Shown here piece after piece: positions 21,260 through 29,590 of a stretch of 39,623 bases of DNA. The stretch comes from UBA9410 sp036123585 (GTDB lineage: Bacteria; Actinomycetota; Acidimicrobiia; Acidimicrobiales; MedAcidi-G1), in assembly GCA_036123585.1 (NCBI GenBank), contig JAZADN010000114.1:1-39623 (forward strand). The letters run 5' to 3'. The notes beneath the pieces were generated by a model. The model was given only the letters and a program-made list of their open reading frames with translations. It did no database searches and was not told the origin of the DNA. Position numbers and translations under genes: made by a program. The stretch's first letter is position 1. Every line of letters starts with the position of its first letter.

Positions 21260-22501
21260 TTGGCCCGAACCCGGAGTTCCATCACGATCGTCGGGGCGTC
21301 ACTGGCCGGCCTGTGGGCCGCCGAGACGTTGCGCCGCGAAGGCTTTGAGGGGCGAATCTCGCTGGTCGGCGACGAGGCGCACGCTCCGTATGACCGGCCA
21401 CCGCTGTCCAAGAAGTACCTGGCCGGCTCCGTCGGCCGTGAGCGGGTCGACCTGCTCACACCGGGCAAGGCCGTCGAGTTGGGCCTGGATCTTCGTCTCG
21501 GCTGTCGGGCCACAGGCCTGGACGCTGACACCCACACGCTCGAAGTCGACGGCACGACCGAGTCGTTCGACGGCCTCGTGGTGGCCACCGGTACCCGCTG
21601 TCGCACCCTGCCGGGCACCAGCGGAGTGGCCGGGGTGCACGTACTCCGCACTGTTGAAGACGCTGACGCCATCGCGGCGGCCCTGTCCTCCGCCGGCCGG
21701 GACGGTGCCCGCCGGGTCGTGGTGGTCGGCGCTGGGTTCATCGGCGCCGAGGTGGCCTCCACCGCCGTCGACACCGGCGCCGAGGTGACCATGGTCGAGG
21801 CTCTCGACGAGCCGTTCGGCCGGGTGCTGGGCGTCGAGATGGGCGCCGTGCTAGCCGACCTGCACCGTGGTCATGGCGTAGAGCTACGCACCGGGGTGGG
21901 AGTCGACGAAGTGCTCGCCGACGGGCCCGAGGGGGAACGTCGGGTTGCCGGGCTCCGGCTCGTCGACGGGTCCGAGCTTGATTGCGATCTGGTGGTGGTG
22001 GGAATCGGCGTGGTCCCCAACGTGGAATGGCTGGACGATTCCGGCCTTACGGTCGACGATGGGGTGGTGTGCGACGAGACCTGCCTAGCTGCCCCCGACG
22101 TGGTGGCTGCCGGCGACGTGGCCCGTTGGACCAACCCGCGCTACGGCGAGTCGATGCGGGTGGAACACTGGGACAACGCCGTCCAGCAGGGCGCGCACGC
22201 CGCCCGTCGCCTGCTGGTCGCCGACGAGGAGGCCGAGCCGTTCGCACCGGTGCCGTGGTTTTGGAGCGACCAGTACGACCGGAAACTCCAGTTGGCGGGG
22301 CGGATCCGGTCCGAGGACGAAGTCCGGGTGGTGACCGGCTCGACCGCCGAGCACCGGTTCGCGGCCTTCTACGGCAGCGGGGGTCGTTTTACTGCCGTGC
22401 TGGGCATGAACCGGCCCCGGCATCTCATGCAGGCCAAGACGCTGCTCGACGACGACGCCTCGTGGGACGAAGCCTTGGCCCTGGCCACAGCCTGGGAATG
22501 A
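21260..22501 (+). CDS. FAD-dependent ferredoxin reductase
   Basis: A 413-residue pyridine-nucleotide-disulfide-type reductase that moves electrons from NAD(P)H to the adjacent ferredoxin. The FAD motif 'ITIVGASLAGLWAAETLR' is at about 8-25, 'PYDRPPLSKKYL' follows, the NAD(P) motif 'VVVVGAGFIGAEVAS' is at about 153-167, and 'CLAAPDVVAAGDVARW' closes the FAD site. A C-terminal reductase domain contains 'PWFWSDQYDRKLQ'. The start is TTG 21260, almost touching the ferredoxin stop, with AAGGA upstream; no other start is available in frame before the FAD motif. The end overlaps the lipoprotein ATG (ATGA). Confidence 0.94.
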   Translation: MARTRSSITIVGASLAGLWAAETLRREGFEGRISLVGDEAHAPYDRPPLSKKYLAGSVGRERVDLLTPGKAVELGLDLRLGCRATGLDADTHTLEVDGTTESFDGLVVATGTRCRTLPGTSGVAGVHVLRTVEDADAIAAALSSAGRDGARRVVVVGAGFIGAEVASTAVDTGAEVTMVEALDEPFGRVLGVEMGAVLADLHRGHGVELRTGVGVDEVLADGPEGERRVAGLRLVDGSELDCDLVVVGIGVVPNVEWLDDSGLTVDDGVVCDETCLAAPDVVAAGDVARWTNPRYGESMRVEHWDNAVQQGAHAARRLLVADEEAEPFAPVPWFWSDQYDRKLQLAGRIRSEDEVRVVTGSTAEHRFAAFYGSGGRFTAVLGMNRPRHLMQAKTLLDDDASWDEALALATAWE

Positions 22502-23016
22502 GGAGAGGGTTGCGACTGGGCCTTAGGCCGGCAGCCCTGGCGGTGCTGGCTTTGCTGACCGCCGGCTGCGGGAGCGATAGGTCGCCGCCCTTCGACTCCG
22601 CCACCGTCATCCCGCTGGTGGCCCACGCCCTACTGCCCGGAGCCACCCACCTGATCGACGGCGTGGTCTGCGAGGACCGGAGCGACCGACTGGGCCCGTT
22701 GGCTTGCACGGCGGTGGTGTCCGGCGTCGAGGTTCCAGTCCTTGTTCATCCGCCCGGCCTCGACGGACGGATCCGAGTTGAGTCCCCGGCCGAGGTGCTG
22801 TCCGCTGCGGACGTGGCCGATCGGGTGGCAAAACGACTGGCCGCCGACACTGGCGTCGAGGCCCGGGCCACCTGCACGCCGGATGTCCGGGTGGTCCGGG
22901 CCGGGCAGGCCTTCGACTGCACGGCCACCGATCCGGGTGGGAGGGAGATCCCGCTGGTGGCCACGCTCGTCGATGACACGGGCTCCTTCCGGATCGACTG
23001 GCGATCGGAGGGCTGA
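22498..23016 (+). CDS. Lipoprotein with DUF4333-like domains
   Basis: A 172-residue exported lipoprotein. Signal peptide residues 1-22 end in the lipobox 'LTAGC', with the lipidated Cys at about 23. The mature part holds two Cys-paired repeats: 'VVCEDRSDRLGPLACTAVV' and 'ATCTPDVRVVRAGQAFDCTATDPGG'. The second strongly recalls DUF4333, an actinobacterial secreted domain. The ATG overlaps the reductase stop. Role unknown; it may be only fortuitously coupled to the redox genes. It is convergent with aminopeptidase N, 13 bp away. Confidence 0.85.
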   Translation: MRRGLRLGLRPAALAVLALLTAGCGSDRSPPFDSATVIPLVAHALLPGATHLIDGVVCEDRSDRLGPLACTAVVSGVEVPVLVHPPGLDGRIRVESPAEVLSAADVADRVAKRLAADTGVEARATCTPDVRVVRAGQAFDCTATDPGGREIPLVATLVDDTGSFRIDWRSEG

Positions 23017-23029
23017 CCGGCGACGGAGG

Positions 23030-25561
23030 CTAGGTGTCGCCGAGTAGGTGCTTTCGGAGTCGCAGGTTGACGTGTCGTCGCTCGCGGTGCTGGTCGACCA
23101 CCAGGCCGCCCTGGGGGACGGTGTGGTCGTCTAGGAATTCGTCCACGTCGGGGGCGTGGTTGACTACGAGTGCCCGGATGCCTTCCAGCATCCGGGCGAT
23201 GCTGTTGGACGGCAGTCGTTCGGTCAGGTCGTCCCAGTCGGCCACTATCCGGGACCAGACGTGGGCCCGCTCGGACGGGTGGGCCAGCAGCGATCGCAGC
23301 AGGAAGGGGGCGTCCTGGGTGCGGACCGTCCCGTCGTTGATCTCATCCATGAGGGCGTCGACCTCTCCCCGGCCAGGAAAGAGGGCCAGTGCCCGGAGGT
23401 GCCGCTGCTCATCCTGCGGTGTGGTGGCTTCGTCGGATCGGCGGCGGCACTCGGCTCGGTCCGCAGCACCTCCATGGGTAGCCATGATCGAAACTGTCGC
23501 AACTGCCACTGCCGGATCCGAGGCATCGTCCGGGTCAGCCCAGCGACGACGGGCCTCGGCGACCACGTTGGCGTCATCAGCCAGGGTGCCCGCGGCGGTC
23601 AGTACGGCACCACGGAGCTGTCGGGTCCTGTCACCCTCGCCGGGCACTGGTTCCCAGCCCAGCCCGGCGACGATCCCGACGAGCAGGTCGCCGGCCTGGG
23701 TGGCCGTCAGGTCGTGGCGTTCCGGGGCCACGAGGTGGATGGCGGCCAGACCCCTTAGCACTGCCTGCCACACAGCCAGGTCGACCTCGCCGTCGGGTTG
23801 GAGGACGAAGCGCCCGGCGAAGGAAGCGAAGTCCGTGGGGTGGTGCAGTCCGGCCAGGGTGGCCGCCCACCGGTCGTCAATCGCTGAGGCCCGCTCGGCG
23901 GCCGTCAGGGCCCCGGGGTCGGTCGCGTCCACACCGACGGTGCGGTGGAAACCGGAGGCTCCGGCGTTGGCGGTCAGTAGCGAGCCTTCTAGTGCCAGCT
24001 CAACCGGCTCGTCGCCGAGTAGCACCCGGTGCTCGCCGGTGGTGGTCCGTATCCGCAGGGGCACCGTCCAGGTCACCTCGTGCGCTGCCGGGTCGTCGAG
24101 GTACCGGAACCGGCGCTGGGTCAGTCGACATGCGCCTCTGTCCGTTTCCACCTCGGCCGGGGCCACTTCGATCAAGGGGTGCCCGCCGCGGAAGATCCAG
24201 TCCTCCATGAGCTCTTCGACTGGTTCGCCGGTGGCCTCCTCCAGGGCTGCCCACAGGTCCCCGTTGTCGGTGTTGCCGCCCAGATGGGTCGACAGGTACA
24301 GACGGACTCCGTCCCGGAAGGCTTCTTCGCCGAGGTACTGCTCGAGCATGCGAACCACCGCCGCGCCCTTCTCGTAGGTGAGAAGGTCGAACATCGACTC
24401 GGCATCGGCAGGGGTGATCACCGGGTGCTCGATGGGCCGGGTGGCGGCCAGGGCATCCACGTCGAGTGCAGCGGAGCGGGCGGCGGTGAAGCCGGCCCAA
24501 ACCTCCCAGTCGGGGCGAAAAGCCTCCACGGCCTTCAACTCCATGAACGTAGCGAAGGCCTCGTTCAGCCAGATGCCATTCCACCAGCGCATGGTGACCA
24601 GGTCACCGAACCACAGGTGAGCCAACTCGTGGCTGAGCACGGCGGCAACACTCTCCAACTCGCGCTGGTCGGCGGCTTCCGGGTCAATGAGCAGCAGCAC
24701 CTCTCGAAACGTTATGCACCCCAGGTTCTCCATGGCCCCGAAGGCGAAGTCGGGCAGCGCCACCAGGTCGACCTTGTCGCCCGGTACGGCGATGCCGTAC
24801 CAGTCGGCCAGCCAGTGCAGCGAGTGGGCGGCCACCTCCAGAGCGAAGGCCGTCTGGTCGCCCTTCCCGGGAGGATGGACCACCCGGACTGGTATGCCGT
24901 CCACGTCGACCGGTTCGGTGGCCTCCAGAGGCCCCACGACGAAGGCCACCAGGTAGGTGGGCAGCGGGATGGTGTCGGCGAAGGTCACCCGGTCCCAACC
25001 GTCGTCGGGCAGCGGGGTCCGGGAGACTTCGGCGCCGTTGGAGACAGCGAGCATCCCGGTCGGGACGTCGAGGGTGATGCCGAAAGTGGCCTTGCGGTCC
25101 GGCTCGTCGAAGCACGGGAAGGCCCGCCGGGCGTCGGTTGACTGGAACTGGGTGGTGGCGATGACGTGCTCGTTCCCGTCGACGACCATGGTGCTGCGAT
25201 AAAAGCCCCTTAGCCGGTCATTCAGGGTCCCGGTGAAGTCCATCTCCAGGCGGACCGGACCCGGGGCGAGGTCAACGCCAGACAGGACCAGCCGTTCGGC
25301 CTCAGGGTCGACGTGGACTTCGAGGGGGTGCGGGTCGCCATCCACGACGGCCGTCGCTGTGGCCACGTTGAGTTCGGCAGCGTTGAGGACTACGGCGGAA
25401 CAGGCTTCTAGGACCTCAGCGTCGATTGCCACCGTGCCGCTGAAGACGGACGTCGTCAGGTCGGGACGGATGTGCAGGGTGTAGTGACCGGGCGCCACGT
25501 GGCGGGGCAGCCGACCTGCCTCAAGCGGCGCGGTAGAGGACTCTGTGGAAGGTGCGACCAT
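23030..25561 (-). CDS. pepN: Aminopeptidase N (M1 family metallopeptidase)
   Basis: An 843-residue cytosolic zinc aminopeptidase. The exopeptidase motif GAMEN is at 275-279, the zinc motif HELAH at 311-315, and the third ligand E334 in 'NEAFATF', exactly 19 residues after the second His. The N-terminal beta-saddle, catalytic domain and C-terminal helical ERAP1_C-like region give the normal actinobacterial PepN length. ATG 25561 is chosen over the longer frame to 25624 because the protein homology starts near 'LPRHVAPGHYTLHIRPDL' and a TACGGT box lies 6 nt before it. Confidence 0.96.
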   Translation of the reverse strand: MVAPSTESSTAPLEAGRLPRHVAPGHYTLHIRPDLTTSVFSGTVAIDAEVLEACSAVVLNAAELNVATATAVVDGDPHPLEVHVDPEAERLVLSGVDLAPGPVRLEMDFTGTLNDRLRGFYRSTMVVDGNEHVIATTQFQSTDARRAFPCFDEPDRKATFGITLDVPTGMLAVSNGAEVSRTPLPDDGWDRVTFADTIPLPTYLVAFVVGPLEATEPVDVDGIPVRVVHPPGKGDQTAFALEVAAHSLHWLADWYGIAVPGDKVDLVALPDFAFGAMENLGCITFREVLLLIDPEAADQRELESVAAVLSHELAHLWFGDLVTMRWWNGIWLNEAFATFMELKAVEAFRPDWEVWAGFTAARSAALDVDALAATRPIEHPVITPADAESMFDLLTYEKGAAVVRMLEQYLGEEAFRDGVRLYLSTHLGGNTDNGDLWAALEEATGEPVEELMEDWIFRGGHPLIEVAPAEVETDRGACRLTQRRFRYLDDPAAHEVTWTVPLRIRTTTGEHRVLLGDEPVELALEGSLLTANAGASGFHRTVGVDATDPGALTAAERASAIDDRWAATLAGLHHPTDFASFAGRFVLQPDGEVDLAVWQAVLRGLAAIHLVAPERHDLTATQAGDLLVGIVAGLGWEPVPGEGDRTRQLRGAVLTAAGTLADDANVVAEARRRWADPDDASDPAVAVATVSIMATHGGAADRAECRRRSDEATTPQDEQRHLRALALFPGRGEVDALMDEINDGTVRTQDAPFLLRSLLAHPSERAHVWSRIVADWDDLTERLPSNSIARMLEGIRALVVNHAPDVDEFLDDHTVPQGGLVVDQHRERRHVNLRLRKHLLGDT

Positions 25562-25567
25562 CGACGC

Positions 25568-25573
25568 ACCGTA
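25568..25573 (-). promoter_or_regulatory. TANNNT -10 box of pepN
   Basis: TACGGT on the minus strand lies 6 nt before ATG 25561, indicating a leaderless or nearly leaderless pepN message. Confidence 0.45.
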
Positions 25574-25641
25574 CCGGTCAGCCAGCGGGCATGATGGGCC
25601 GCCTGACGGGCCGACGGGGCCCATGACCTCTGGGAGCGCAC

Positions 25642-26661
25642 GTGGCTGACGGGAACCAGACCAGCCCCAATGCAGTGGCCGACCTGGACGTGGTGGGCGT
25701 GGGCAACGCCATCGTGGACGTCCTGGCCGAGGTTGACGACGCCTTCATCGTCGAGCACGACCTGGCCAAGGGCGCCATGACGCTCATTGATACCGAACGG
25801 GCCTTAGAGCTCTACGCCGCCATGCCTCCCGGCCTCGAGGAGTCGGGCGGGTCGGCGGCCAACACCATGGTTGGCGTGGCGTCGTTTGGCGGTAGCGCCG
25901 CCTACGTCGGCAAGGTGGCCGACGACTTCCTTGGCGAGGTGTTCCGCCGGGATATGCGCCACGTCGGCGTTGGGTTCGACGTGCTCGGCGTGTCGGGCGC
26001 CGAGCCGACCGCTCGCTGCCTTATTCAGGTCACACCGGATGCTCAGCGGACCATGAACACCCATCTGGGCATCTCGTCGCACCTGTCACCTGAAGAAATC
26101 GATGGCGACCTGGTGGCGTCGGCCTCGCACCTTTACTGCGAGGGCTACCTGTGGGACACCGACGAAGCGAAGGCGGCTATCCGCCACGCCATGGACTTGG
26201 CCAACGCCGCTGGGCGCACCGTGTCGTTGACCCTGTCCGACGGTTTCTGCGTGGATCGCCATCGCGACGAGTGGCGCGAGTTGCTTGCCGAACGCGTCGA
26301 CGTGGTGTTTGGCAACGCGGGTGAGGTCTGTTCACTGTTCGAGGTGGACGACGTGGACACCGCCGCCGACCTCGTGTCACGGGAGGTCGACCTGGCCTTC
26401 GTGACCCTTGGCAAGCAGGGCTCGATGGTGGTTCAAGGGTCCGAGCGGATCCGGATCGAGGCCGACGAATTGGAGGTGGTGGTCGACACCACCGGGGCCG
26501 GCGACCTTTACGCCGCCGGGGTGCTGTTCGGCCTCAGCCAGGGCGCCGACCTGCCACACGCGGCGCGGCTGGGCAGCATTGCTGCCGCTGAGGTCATCAG
26601 CCACCTGGGGGCCCGCCCCGGACGGCTCCTTTCTGCTGTGGCTGCTTCCATCCTGGGCTGA
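25642..26661 (+). CDS. Adenosine kinase-like PfkB-family sugar/nucleoside kinase
   Basis: A 339-residue PfkB carbohydrate kinase closest in layout to bacterial adenosine kinase. The N-terminal 'VVGVGNAIVDVLAEV' is followed by 'GGSAANTMVGVASFGGSAAYVGKV' (substrate region) and the anion hole DTTGAGD at 282-288, with D288 as catalytic base. 'MTLIDTERALELYAAMPPGLEESGGS' is typical of the adenosine-kinase-like subgroup. GTG start with GGGAG 6 nt upstream. With the adenosine deaminase and nucleoside importer 6-12 kb away it would serve purine salvage, though inosine or ribose specificity cannot be excluded. Confidence 0.9.
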   Translation: MADGNQTSPNAVADLDVVGVGNAIVDVLAEVDDAFIVEHDLAKGAMTLIDTERALELYAAMPPGLEESGGSAANTMVGVASFGGSAAYVGKVADDFLGEVFRRDMRHVGVGFDVLGVSGAEPTARCLIQVTPDAQRTMNTHLGISSHLSPEEIDGDLVASASHLYCEGYLWDTDEAKAAIRHAMDLANAAGRTVSLTLSDGFCVDRHRDEWRELLAERVDVVFGNAGEVCSLFEVDDVDTAADLVSREVDLAFVTLGKQGSMVVQGSERIRIEADELEVVVDTTGAGDLYAAGVLFGLSQGADLPHAARLGSIAAAEVISHLGARPGRLLSAVAASILG

Positions 26662-26711
26662 TCCACTTGCCGGCACGAGCCCCCGGATTCTCCTGCGGGT
26701 CGGTCCGGCCA

Positions 26712-26717
26712 TAGCGT
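26712..26717 (+). promoter_or_regulatory. TANNNT -10 box of the dienoyl-CoA isomerase gene
   Basis: TAGCGT lies 7 nt before ATG 26725. This favours ATG 26725 over the GTG at 26716, which would lie inside the box. Confidence 0.5.
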
Positions 26718-26724
26718 GGTCGCC

Positions 26725-27573
26725 ATGTTCGATGGATACTCCTGTTTCGAGACCAAACTGGACGGCGGCGTAGCCACCGTGACCATGAGCCGCGGTGAGC
26801 AACTCAACACCATGGTCCCCGAGTTCTGGGACGAGTTGCCTGCGCTCATTCGAGATCTGGACGCCACGGGCGAGTCCCGGGTGATCGTGCTGGCCTCCAC
26901 CGGTCGCCATTTCTGCGCTGGTATGGATCTGGCCGTCTTCGGCGGCCGGAAGGCGCCTGAAGCCTCTCAGGCGCTGCTGCGGTCCAACATGCGGGTCAAC
27001 CTCTTGCACCTTCAGGAGACCTTCTCAGCCCTTGAGAAGGCCCGCATGCCGGTCCTGGCTGCCATTCAGGGCGGCTGCATCGGTGGGGCGGTCGACATGG
27101 TCACCGCCTGCGACCTGCGTTACGCCTCGGCCGATGCCTTCTTCTGCATTCAAGAGATCAACATCGGCATGACCGCCGACGTGGGCACGTTGCAGCGGCT
27201 CCCGAAGTTGATCCCCGAGGGCGTCTGCCGGGAACTGGCCTATACGGGGCGCCGTATGCCCGCGGACGAGGCGAAGGCGGTGGGACTGGTCAACGAGGTG
27301 TTCGACGACCACGAGGCGCTCCTCGAGAGCGTCCACGAGGTGGCCCGGACCATCGCCTCCAAGCCGCCTGTCGCCATCCAGGGCACCAAGGTGAGCATCA
27401 ACTACGCCCGTGACCATTCCACGGCTGACGCCCTGGAACACATCGCTACCTGGCAGGCCGGCATGTTCCAGCCGTCGGACATGGCCGAGGCGTTCACCGC
27501 GAAGGCCGAGGGTCGCGACGGCGAGTTCGAGGACCTGCTGCCATTTCGGGGCGGCCTCGCCGACGGCGTCTGA
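26725..27573 (+). CDS. Delta(3,5)-delta(2,4)-dienoyl-CoA isomerase (ECH1-like)
   Basis: A 282-residue crotonase closely matching mammalian ECH1. The stretch 'GGCIGGAVDMVTACDLRYASADAFF' followed by 'QEINIGMTADVGTLQRLPKLI' is the ECH1 signature. The catalytic acids D124, E144 and D152 have the same spacing (20 and 8 residues) as D176, E196 and D204 of the rat enzyme. It would shift double bonds in dienoyl-CoAs made from odd-position unsaturated fatty acids. It appears monocistronic, with a TAGCGT box 7 nt before the ATG and a weak hairpin after the stop. Confidence 0.93.
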   Translation: MFDGYSCFETKLDGGVATVTMSRGEQLNTMVPEFWDELPALIRDLDATGESRVIVLASTGRHFCAGMDLAVFGGRKAPEASQALLRSNMRVNLLHLQETFSALEKARMPVLAAIQGGCIGGAVDMVTACDLRYASADAFFCIQEINIGMTADVGTLQRLPKLIPEGVCRELAYTGRRMPADEAKAVGLVNEVFDDHEALLESVHEVARTIASKPPVAIQGTKVSINYARDHSTADALEHIATWQAGMFQPSDMAEAFTAKAEGRDGEFEDLLPFRGGLADGV

Positions 27574-27582
27574 TTCCCGTCC

Positions 27583-27603
27583 AGACCGGATTCGGACCGG
27601 TCT
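27583..27603. terminator. Possible weak bidirectional hairpin terminator
   Basis: AGACCGG and CCGGTCT (7-bp stem, 7-nt loop) lie between the convergent isomerase gene and the hypothetical gene. No T-run is present, so only a weak call. Confidence 0.25.
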
Positions 27604-28217
27604 CAGGACCGGTCGTCGTCGGGCCGGAAGCCCAGCCCCAGGTCACCTAGTCGGACCAGGGCGCTGCTGATCCAGCCGCCCAGGGCGGCGAAGTGATCGT
27701 CGAGGGCCTGGCCATCCTCGAGGACCTCCTTGTGGAGGATGTAGGCGCCGCTGTAGCCGACCTCGACAGCCCAGTCCGGACGCTCGTCGTCCAGTGAGTC
27801 GTCGCGGGCTTCCCACGACGACTCGACGGTCACGCCGCTGCGGTCCAATTCGACAGCGCCGAGGCGTGGGGCATCGGCCGGAAGGGCGGCCAGCACCTGT
27901 TGGGGCTCCGGCGAACTGGACAGCTGCTGAACCCGGAGCACCAGTTCCACGGTGATTTCCGGAGGGTCGGTCGGACCACCATCGAGGTACCACTGGCGGT
28001 AAGAGGTCTGCGACCAGGTCGGCCACTCGAGGGTCAGGTCGCATCGGATGCGGGGAGGATCGCCGTCGCCGGGCATGCCGTAGCAGGTCGCCCATGTCAC
28101 GTCGCCCAGCAGCACGTCGGCGTGGAAGCGTTCCTCGAGGGCTTGGCGTTCCAGGCGGGCCGCCTCCAGCGCGTCGCGCAGCGCCCCGATGGCATCGGAG
28201 AAGACGTGATCGAGCAT
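27603..28217 (-). CDS. Hypothetical protein, 204 aa
   Basis: I do not recognise this family. The protein starts with a short amphipathic helix (MLDHVFSDAIGALRDALEAARLERQALEERF). A beta-rich acidic domain follows, with 'CYGMPGDGDPPRIRCDLTLEWPTWSQTSYRQWYL', and a helical end (HFAALGGWISSALVRLGDLGLGF). There is no signal peptide or membrane segment. GC3-biased codons support coding on this strand, and TAGCCT lies 9 nt before the ATG. It is divergent from the YcaQ-like glycosylase gene. Confidence 0.7.
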   Translation of the reverse strand: MLDHVFSDAIGALRDALEAARLERQALEERFHADVLLGDVTWATCYGMPGDGDPPRIRCDLTLEWPTWSQTSYRQWYLDGGPTDPPEITVELVLRVQQLSSSPEPQQVLAALPADAPRLGAVELDRSGVTVESSWEARDDSLDDERPDWAVEVGYSGAYILHKEVLEDGQALDDHFAALGGWISSALVRLGDLGLGFRPDDDRS

Positions 28218-28226
28218 GTGCCGTCG

Positions 28227-28232
28227 AGGCTA
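28227..28232 (-). promoter_or_regulatory. TANNNT -10 box of the hypothetical gene ending at 27603
   Basis: TAGCCT on the minus strand is 9 nt before ATG 28217. Confidence 0.35.
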
Positions 28233-28283
28233 GCCACTGCTCCGTTGCCGGGCGTCGGAGTTGGTCGGCCAGACTGGCTCCTA

Positions 28284-29534
28284 GTGCCCAAGGAACCGAG
28301 CCCACCCCCCGTTCGTCGCCTCGACGCCGGCGCGGCCCGACGGATCGCCCTAGCCGCCCAAGGCTTCTGTGACCCGGCGCCCGTCGGACGGATCGACGTC
28401 CGCCACTTCCGCCGTGTGCTCGGTCGGCTCGGCCTGCTGCAACTCGACTCGGTACAAGCCGTGTGCCGATCCCACTACCTGCCCGTCTACAGCCGCCTCG
28501 GGGTCTACGACCGCGACCGGCTCGACGATTGGCTCTGGCGATCAGGGGAGATGTTCGAGACATGGTCGCACGAAGCGTCCGTCGTCCCGGTCAATCTGGA
28601 GCCGGTGCTGCGGTGGAGTCGGGCCCGGGCTGGGGCGGGCGAGACGTGGCCGGGGCTGGCCGCCCTGGGTCAAGAGCGTTCCGACTACGTGGCCACCGTG
28701 CTCGAGGAGGTCCGACGCCACGGACCCGTCACCGCGGCGGCGCTATCCGACCCCCGCCCCCGGAATGGCACCTGGTGGGACGGTCGGTCCGACGGGAAGC
28801 GGGCACTGGACTGGTTGTTCCGCATCGGCGAAGTGGGCAGTCGGCGGATCGGCAACTTCGAACGCTCCTATGAGGCCTTCGAAAGTGTCGTGTCCCCGGA
28901 GGTGCTGGCTCGACCCACCCCGAACGAGGACGAGGCTCTGCGAGACCTGCTAGAGGTAGCCGGCCGCTGCCTCGGCGTGGCCACGGCGGCTGATTTGGCC
29001 GACTACTTCCGGATTCGCACGCCACTGGCTCGGCCCCGCGTCACAGAACTGGTGGAGGAGGGGCGTCTGCTGCCCATCGAGGTGGAGGGCTGGCGGGAAC
29101 CCGCCTACCTGCACCCGTCGTCTGTGCGGCCCCGGTTGGTACGGGCCCGGTCCCTGCTGTCGCCGTTCGACCCGTTGGTGTGGTGCCGCCCTCGGGCTGA
29201 GCGGCTCTTCGGGTTCCGCTACCGCATCGAGATCTACGTTCCGGAAGCGAAGCGGGTCTACGGCTACTACGTCCTGCCCTTTCTGCTCGGAGATCGCCTC
29301 GTCGGTCGGGTGGACGTCAAGGCCAACCGAGTCGCCGATGGGGGAGTGGGCCGTCTCCTGGTCCGGGGTGCGTTCGTCGAGGAGGGTCCGGACCATGGTG
29401 GTCTCGATCGAGAGTGGGTGGCCACTGAGTTGTCGGCTGAACTGGACCGCTTGTCCGACTTCCTGGGCCTGGCCACCGTCGAAGTGGGCCCCCGGGGGAA
29501 CCTGGCTGCCGCCGTGCGTGCGGTCCGCAGTTGA
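28284..29534 (+). CDS. ycaQ: YcaQ/AlkX-type DNA glycosylase (winged-helix HTH_42 family)
   Basis: A 416-residue protein of the AlkZ/YcaQ family, which removes alkylated bases or unhooks interstrand crosslinks. Winged-helix repeats are visible, with the active-site motif Q53-L54-D55 in 'LLQLDSVQAV'. This QxD form marks the YcaQ (AlkX) branch, in contrast to the QxQ of AlkZ. 'FETWSHEASVVPV' at about 91-103 and 'LLSPFDPLVWCRPRAERLFGF' in the C-terminal domain are family-typical. GTG 28284 is the first credible start after the divergent gene; longer frames overlap that gene's coding sequence. It probably protects against natural azinomycin/mustard-like damage. Confidence 0.9.
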   Translation: MPKEPSPPPVRRLDAGAARRIALAAQGFCDPAPVGRIDVRHFRRVLGRLGLLQLDSVQAVCRSHYLPVYSRLGVYDRDRLDDWLWRSGEMFETWSHEASVVPVNLEPVLRWSRARAGAGETWPGLAALGQERSDYVATVLEEVRRHGPVTAAALSDPRPRNGTWWDGRSDGKRALDWLFRIGEVGSRRIGNFERSYEAFESVVSPEVLARPTPNEDEALRDLLEVAGRCLGVATAADLADYFRIRTPLARPRVTELVEEGRLLPIEVEGWREPAYLHPSSVRPRLVRARSLLSPFDPLVWCRPRAERLFGFRYRIEIYVPEAKRVYGYYVLPFLLGDRLVGRVDVKANRVADGGVGRLLVRGAFVEEGPDHGGLDREWVATELSAELDRLSDFLGLATVEVGPRGNLAAAVRAVRS

Positions 29535-29543
29535 GGCGGAACG

Positions 29544-29565
29544 GACTGGCCCCCCAGGGCCAGTC
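29544..29565. terminator. Hairpin between convergent genes
   Basis: GACTGGCCC pairs with GGGCCAGTC (9 bp) around a CCCA loop, in the 56-bp gap between the ycaQ-like gene and the convergent acyl-CoA synthetase alpha gene. No clear T-run, but placement fits a bidirectional terminator. Confidence 0.5.
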
Positions 29566-29590
29566 GTCTGGGTGTCCGCCCGCCCTCCAG

